From positions 1 to 27,670 of IMG/VR virus record IMGVR_UViG_3300025816_000060: a stretch of 27,670 nucleotides of DNA. The stretch is one strand, 5' to 3'. The position numbers and the translations under genes were made by a program. Within the stretch, counting starts at the first letter, position 1. Each line of letters begins with the position of its first letter. The notes below the pieces were generated by a model. That model ran no database searches. It worked only from the letters and a program-made list of their open reading frames with translations, and had not been told where the DNA came from. Positions 1-6,500 of this stretch are shown here, piece by piece. The DNA is from a virus.

Positions 1-29
1 ATACACATTATTATAATTAGTTTTTTCAT
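1..29 (-). CDS. Start of an unknown small secreted or membrane protein (partial)
   Basis: An ATG on the minus strand overlaps the TGA stop of the lipoprotein gene in the classic 4-base ATGA arrangement, and the frame stays open to the window edge. Only nine residues are visible, MKKLIIIMC. Two lysines followed by a hydrophobic run is what the start of a signal peptide or an N-terminal membrane anchor looks like. The overlap implies translational coupling to the lipoprotein gene upstream. The Cys at position 9 is probably too early to be a lipobox, but that cannot be judged from nine residues. Function unknown. The two adjacent secreted-looking frames could be a lysis (spanin-type) pair or host-surface proteins; this is inference only. 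Confidence 0.5.
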
Positions 30-574
30 TCTTTTATTTTAATTGTTATATCGTGTGGCGCATATTCGTTACCACCAAAATATGGGTATAAATAATATCT
101 ACGCAATAAACCCCAGTTACCTTCAGGTCTTCTACGTACAAGTGTAGTATCATTATCTATTACTATTACATAATAAAATGTTTTTATATCAATAGTAGCA
201 TTATAAATTACATCTGTGTCTATAGTTCTTATTGTTGCAGCACTATGTCTACCCTCTTCATGTCTCAACCAACAAAGCTCTAGCTCGTTGTTTAAATATC
301 TCCAACCAAGACGTATAGAATACTTTTGATGCCTAACGCCAAAATCACTCATGCCGTATATTTTGTTTACATCATGTTGGTTTTCTGGTATTTCAGTTTC
401 GTAATAAGCAGATTCATCTAGTTTAAACTGAAAACTTATCCTAGAGTTGTCTGGGTGGTTTATGAAACTACCTGAGCTATGCTCACCGGCTGGTATTGTA
501 TAAACCCTAAAACCAAGATCATCAACTTCTTTTGCGCATGAAACTAATAAAAGAAGTGTCAGAAGTTTTTTCAT
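26..574 (-). CDS. Phage-encoded lipoprotein, beta-sandwich-like, Bacteroidetes type
   Basis: This is a 182-residue protein. Its N-terminus is a textbook lipoprotein signal: two Lys, a Leu-rich core, then the lipobox L-V-S-C with Cys13 as the predicted lipidated residue. The residues after Cys13 (A-K-E-V-D-D) are acidic, similar in kind to the lipoprotein export signals that send Bacteroidetes lipoproteins to the cell surface. The mature part is rich in alternating beta-strand patterns with conserved-looking motifs, RLGWR at 88-92 and YPYFGGNE..APHDI at 163-176. I associate these with a family of Bacteroidetes secreted or lipoprotein beta-sandwich domains. Its ATG directly abuts the TAA of the giant virion gene (no intervening base), so it is translationally coupled and expressed late. 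Possible roles are envelope modification, superinfection exclusion or lysis; none is shown by the sequence. Confidence 0.75.
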   Translation of the reverse strand: MKKLLTLLLLVSCAKEVDDLGFRVYTIPAGEHSSGSFINHPDNSRISFQFKLDESAYYETEIPENQHDVNKIYGMSDFGVRHQKYSIRLGWRYLNNELELCWLRHEEGRHSAATIRTIDTDVIYNATIDIKTFYYVIVIDNDTTLVRRRPEGNWGLLRRYYLYPYFGGNEYAPHDITIKIKE

Positions 575-3500
575 TTATATATTTCTTTTGTTTGTGTTTC
601 TAGTAGTGTTTCTTAAGTTTATATTTCTAGGTCCTTTTTTCTTTATTTGATTTTTTGTTTTTATTTTTTCTTTAATTTCTTTTATTTTTTTATTTTCTAA
701 GCCTAAATTATATTGACTCCAACCTAAAAACATTAAAGTTCTTTCCCAAGCAGCGTGCTCGTTGTTTAATCCTTGGCGTACGTTTTGAGTTTTGTTATAC
801 AGTCTATTAAGAGGTAAATTAGTAAAACCTTCTACATAGTTTGTTGCCGCTGACCATTGAGGATTATCAATATCAAATGTTTCCATTTCAGGAATTACTT
901 TTTTATTATAATTTAAAGTTTTTTCAGCGTTAACTATTTTTCTAGCTTTAATACCTAACACTGGTGAAAAGTTTAAAGCTTCTACTATAACAGCACTTTC
1001 GTCTGGATTATAATTAACATCTCTTTGTCTAGCAAAAGCAATAGCAGTGTTTTTTAACGTAGATAAAACAGCTCCAAAAATACCAGAACCTCTTAACACA
1101 GAGTCAATACTACCATTTATTAATCTTTCTTGTTTCTTTAAAAATAAATTATTAACATCTTCTTCGTCGTCATCAAACATCATTGCAAACATAGCTGTTT
1201 GTAAAGTGTAGAATATAGCGTTTTGTACGGCAAAATAGTATGTTATTCTAGCCGCGTTAGATATATCACTTTGCAACTGTGTTTTGTTAGGTGGTGTTAT
1301 TCTTCTATTTTTAATATCTAAAAACGCTTTTTTACCTAATCTATTAAACTGTGATGTTACGTTTTGAAAGTTTAATATAACTTTACCAATAACAGAGGCT
1401 TGTTGTTGTGAAACCATATCAGGCCTTGCTGACTGTTGTGTTGACTGCGTTAAGTCTTGAAAATCTGTAAAAGCTTTTGCTTCAGCTTCTTTTTGACTCA
1501 ACCCTTCTTTTAAATAAGTATTTACTCTATTTCTATAAAACGTAGCTCCACCAGTTGCAATTGCAATATTATCACCAATTTGTGTAGGTAAAAAACCTAA
1601 CTCTAACAATTTAGATATTAAAAACCTGTGAGGGTTTTTAGATTTACGCATTTCAGCGGCAAGCTCAGCCCCGTTTACATCAGTCATAATACCACCTCGT
1701 CTTTGCTTTAGCATATCAGAATTAAATATAAATGCCCAGTCTTTCCAATATTGTTTTTGATTAGCAAAGGCTTTAGCAGCGGCAAATATATTATTATCAG
1801 CAAAGTTTATATAATTAACTAAAGACATTTGCTGTAACAAAGCAGATCTTATATTAAAAAACATGACAGATCCGACCGAACCATTTAAATAGTTCATAAG
1901 TCTGTTAACCATACCATTTTGTCCAGTAGGTTTATTTCTACCAGTCTTAATTCTGTAAAGCATGTCTTCTAAAGCTTCTCTAACGCCTTTGCCGTAAGCA
2001 GCCTCTATTTTATTTAAATTTTCTTTAGAAAATATTATATCAGCATTTTCATTAAATTCAGCAAAAAATTGTTCTCTACCAACTCTTCCTGTAGCATCAT
2101 CTAAGTCCATACGTATATCGCCGCTATCCCATCCTTCAGTAGGTGAAACGTAATTTTCTTGCCTTGATATTTGATTTATAGTGTCTGCATAAACTTGTAA
2201 ATCTCCATCAGACTTAACAAGCTCAACTAATTTTTTCTGATCACCTTTGCTTAAACCAGGTATTGTGTGACCATGTTTGTCCCATAGATATACTCTTATC
2301 GCATCTTGATATGTAAAATCACCATCAGGTGTTTTCTTTCTTAACTTACTTTTAACGCCAGACATTTGCTTGTTTAAGTTTTTATAGTCAGTAGCTATTG
2401 ACTGCCTAGCTGTGTCATACTCTTTGTTAGCTCTGTTTAACGGTCTAATCAACGCTTGTTCTAAAAAGTCTCTATGAGCATCACCTTTCTTGCCTTTACC
2501 CATAAAGTTGTACAACAACCCTACAAAGTCTTCGTGTGATGGTGGTATAAATAATCTAAACTTACCTTTACCGGATCCACGTTTTCTAGCTTTTATAAAA
2601 TCAAATCTTTTTTCAGCTTCAATACCAGTTACGTCTTGCAATATTTCATTAAACCTAAAGTCCATTGATTTACTAAATAAAATTTTTGCTTGTTGAACTT
2701 TACGCTTTACATCAAACTGATTTAACATGTTGTCAACAGCTTGTACATTTTGTAAAGCGTCATCGGCAAAATAAAAGTCATTGTAGCCCTCACCAACTTT
2801 TTCAGCTATCCACAGTGCTTTAGCCTCTGATGTAGAGTTTGCTAAACCAGTAATATTTTTTAAAGGTATGTTTAAACCATTAGCTTTTAAAAATGCAAAT
2901 ATAGCTGGCGCGGCCTCTGCAGGTCTTGCAGTTAAAACAAACATATTTTCAGATCCAAATTTACCTTGAAGTTTTAAAGCTTTTTGAAATAGTGGTGCTA
3001 TTTTACCGTCAATAACTTCATTAAACTCTGAAAAATCAAACTTATAACCAAGGTCTTGCAAGTCTTGATATGTGCTAGCGTATTGCTCAGGCGTTAAAGT
3101 TCCTTTTTCACCATCTGGCTTAGTGTATCTAATTAAAGATTTACTAGTAGCCAACGTATCATCAAAATCTAAAACAGTAATACCTTTAGATGGGTTTACA
3201 GTTCTTGAAGCACTTATAGATTTGCTTAACGCTTGTGTGTTTTTAGGGTTTTTAGTGGTTTTAATTTTTTGCATTGCATCTATTTGCTGCCTAGTTATAT
3301 TACCAGCTAAAAAATCTACAATTAATTTGTTTTGTTGAGCTATGCCAGTAACACCATCAACACCAAAATATTCTGTTATAGTCATGTTTACTTCTGGTAA
3401 AAAGTACATGCTTAAATCTATACTCTGACCAGTCTTTGGGTGCACAGCGTACGCAAGCCTTACAATTGAAGCGTAACCATTTGGTAATTTTAATTCTCCG

Positions 3501-6500
3501 CTTAAAAGTCTTGGTACAATTAACTCGTAATAAATTTCAGGCATTGTTGATTCAAATCCAGCTTTGTTAACAATCACGTCGTGCGGATTTTCTTTACTAT
3601 TAAGTAACGGGCCTTGCATATAAGACTTGCCAATAACTTTCCAAACAAAATCAACATTTCCAAATATTGCACCAGCTAACAAAGATTTACCAATTAAACT
3701 TTGCGGGTCAGTGTGTTCTTCAGTAACTTTTTGATCAATAATAACATTACCATCTTTATATACAGGGTAAAATTTAAATGGAGCTAAAATTCTAGTAAAA
3801 GTATTTTGAGATTTAGAAGTGTCAGCGATTAACTCAACAAAAAACCAAGCGTCTGAAGGCTTGTTACTTAAATGAGTTTCAATTGCTTTAAAAATATTTA
3901 AAAGTACATCAAGTTTTTTGTTTTCTGTTAAAGCATCATAGTTTTCTAAATAATCTTGATTAAAACCAGCTGTTACAACTTTATCTCCAGTGTATTTTTT
4001 TCTACCAGCAACTTGCTCGGAGTTCACACTGTCAATTAACTCGTCAAATACTGGTGCATCTGCAGGTGTGTCAGACTTTCTTTCTGCATATAAAAACAAA
4101 CCAGCATCGTAACCACCAGTAAGCGTGCTTCTTAGCAAGTTTCTATACTGCGGGTATTGTTTTACAAATTCGTTTACAATTCTAGTAGCACCTTCTAAAA
4201 CAGTTTCTCCAGTTGGTTCGCCATTAATAACAAGTTTAGCGTTTAAGTCTCTTGTGGTGTAAGATTTTATTTTACCAGTTTTTTTAGATTTTCTATTTTT
4301 TGATATTGTGTCTGGTCTATTATATTTTATTAAGTCAAATATTTGCTTTAAACCTACTTGGTAAGTTGCTTTAAAATTATCAGCATTATTTCGTGAGTCT
4401 GAAAAAAGTAATTTTGATTTACCATCTTTTACACGCCTTACAATTTCACTTGTTGTTTTGTCATTTTTAGCTAACTGTTGTCTTACAGCTTGGTTAGTTA
4501 TCATTTTACCAGTAAGATTAGCTATAGCTAAAACTCTAGCAGATGTATTTCTATCTGTACGTACTGGCTTACCATCTATGATACCAAAAGTTTCTAAAAA
4601 TTGTTTTTTATTTATATTGTTTTTTTCTTGTATTGCTAGCCCAGACGTACTACCTGTTTTAGCGGCTTTTGCTCTTTCTGTTTTTGTGTAAAAAGCTTTT
4701 AACAAAGTATTAGGCACACCTGTTGCTGTACCGCCGGTTGTTGCACCTTCTGGTAACATTGTTATTAATAAATCAGCATTTTTATTAATAAACATTTGAG
4801 CTGATTGCAGTTCTTTTTTAGTTAAGTTTGCTAAACTTACAATTTTTTTAGGCGCAATACCAAACAAATCACCTGTAATTTCAGGTATTTCATTTTTTAA
4901 ATTTTTAAAGTTTACTTTTGAAAGGTTTAAATTAGAAACTATACGCTCTACAGCGTCAGCAACTTCTTTTGTTATGTTAAGTCTTTCAGACAAAAGTATT
5001 CCTTTTCTTTCAGGCTTTCTTCTAGCGCCACTAACTTCAACATCTGGTTCTACAGAAACGTCTTTTATGGTTGTAACATCTTCAGTAAATTGCTCACCTA
5101 AAACTCTTCTTGATGCTTCAATAGCTCTAGATGGTAAAAATTTATTTATATAAGCAGCTAGTGGCACACCAGAATCAGGGTTGTATTCTTTTATTAAATC
5201 TAATATACCACGATTACCTATTTCTATTTCACTCATCAAAAGCTCTTTGTCAAAACCAGGCGCTTCTCTACGTTTCTCTGCTATTCTACTAGTTATAGGC
5301 TTAAACTCTTGTATAATATCAAACTCAAAACCAGGGTTTTCATTTCTATTTTCATACAAATTTTGAACGTTATCAGACGCTGTTTTAGAAGGCTGTATTT
5401 TACCTTCTGTCTGAGCTTTCATGCTTTTTTTACCAAACTCTACAATGCTTTTTCTTAACGTACCAGCCACTCTATCACTATCATATGCTTTTAAAAAGTC
5501 ATATAAAGCTCTACCATCTTGAAACTCTAAGTTTACAAAACCTTTTCCTTTAAAAAATCCTTTAAATAAATTTATTAATTTTCTAAATAAACTTTCTTCA
5601 AATTTAATAGCTGGCTGACCTTTGCTAGGTCTTAAAGCGTCAACAAAAACATTTATATATTCTTCAGCGTATTCTTCTAAAGCTTTTTCACTACCATCTT
5701 CGTTATATCTGTAATTAGCATCTATTCTATCTTGCACAATTTTAAACTGAGAGTTTTTTGCAATAATAAGAATAAATTCATTAACAAGCTTTAAACCATC
5801 TTCAGTTATATTAACCTCGACATCGTTGCCGCTAGGATCTTTTACTTTTCTTAATGGACCATTTAAAGTTGACCACATTATACCATGTAACAGCTCGTGT
5901 GAACCTACGTTTACAGCTCGTTTTTCTCTAGCAACCTCTTTGTTTACATAAAAAGTTTTTGTATTAGGATCGTAAAAGCCATCAGTGCCTTTAGCACCTT
6001 TAATACCAAGCTTATCCATCAAAGCATTAAACTTTGTTTTTGACGAAATAACTTTTGTTTTACCACCTATTTCTTCACCGTACTTTTTAACAAAATCTAT
6101 TGATTTTTTAAGTCTTATATCTGTAACTTTAGATTTACCAACGGTTTTTGGCATTAAATAACCTTTTTCACCAAACTTGTAGTTTGCTCTTTTTAACTCA
6201 AAATACTTTAAAGCATTTTTAAGCTGTTGTATTTTTTTAGTATCTGAGTTTTCTTTTGCTTGTTCCTCTGTTAATTCTTGTTCAATATCAAACTGAGATC
6301 TATTGTTTATAAAATCAACAGTTCTTATAGATTGAGCGTTACTCATAACAACTCTTTCTTTCGACTGTTTAGGTGCATACTTACCCATTATACCGTATGC
6401 TTCTTTTTCTACATCAAAATCATTTTTTACTTTAATGTTTAGTTGTCTACCTCTTTTAAAATCACCGTTGAATTTATGCGCTTTTATTCTAGCTAAAAAT

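Noticed and set aside
3155-3169. D-F-D-D-T as a possible RNA polymerase D-x-D-x-D metal site
   Set aside because: The other HAD motifs (Thr2112, Lys2149, Asp2168-Asp2169) follow at correct spacing, so the HAD reading explains it better; no second polymerase motif was found in the giant.
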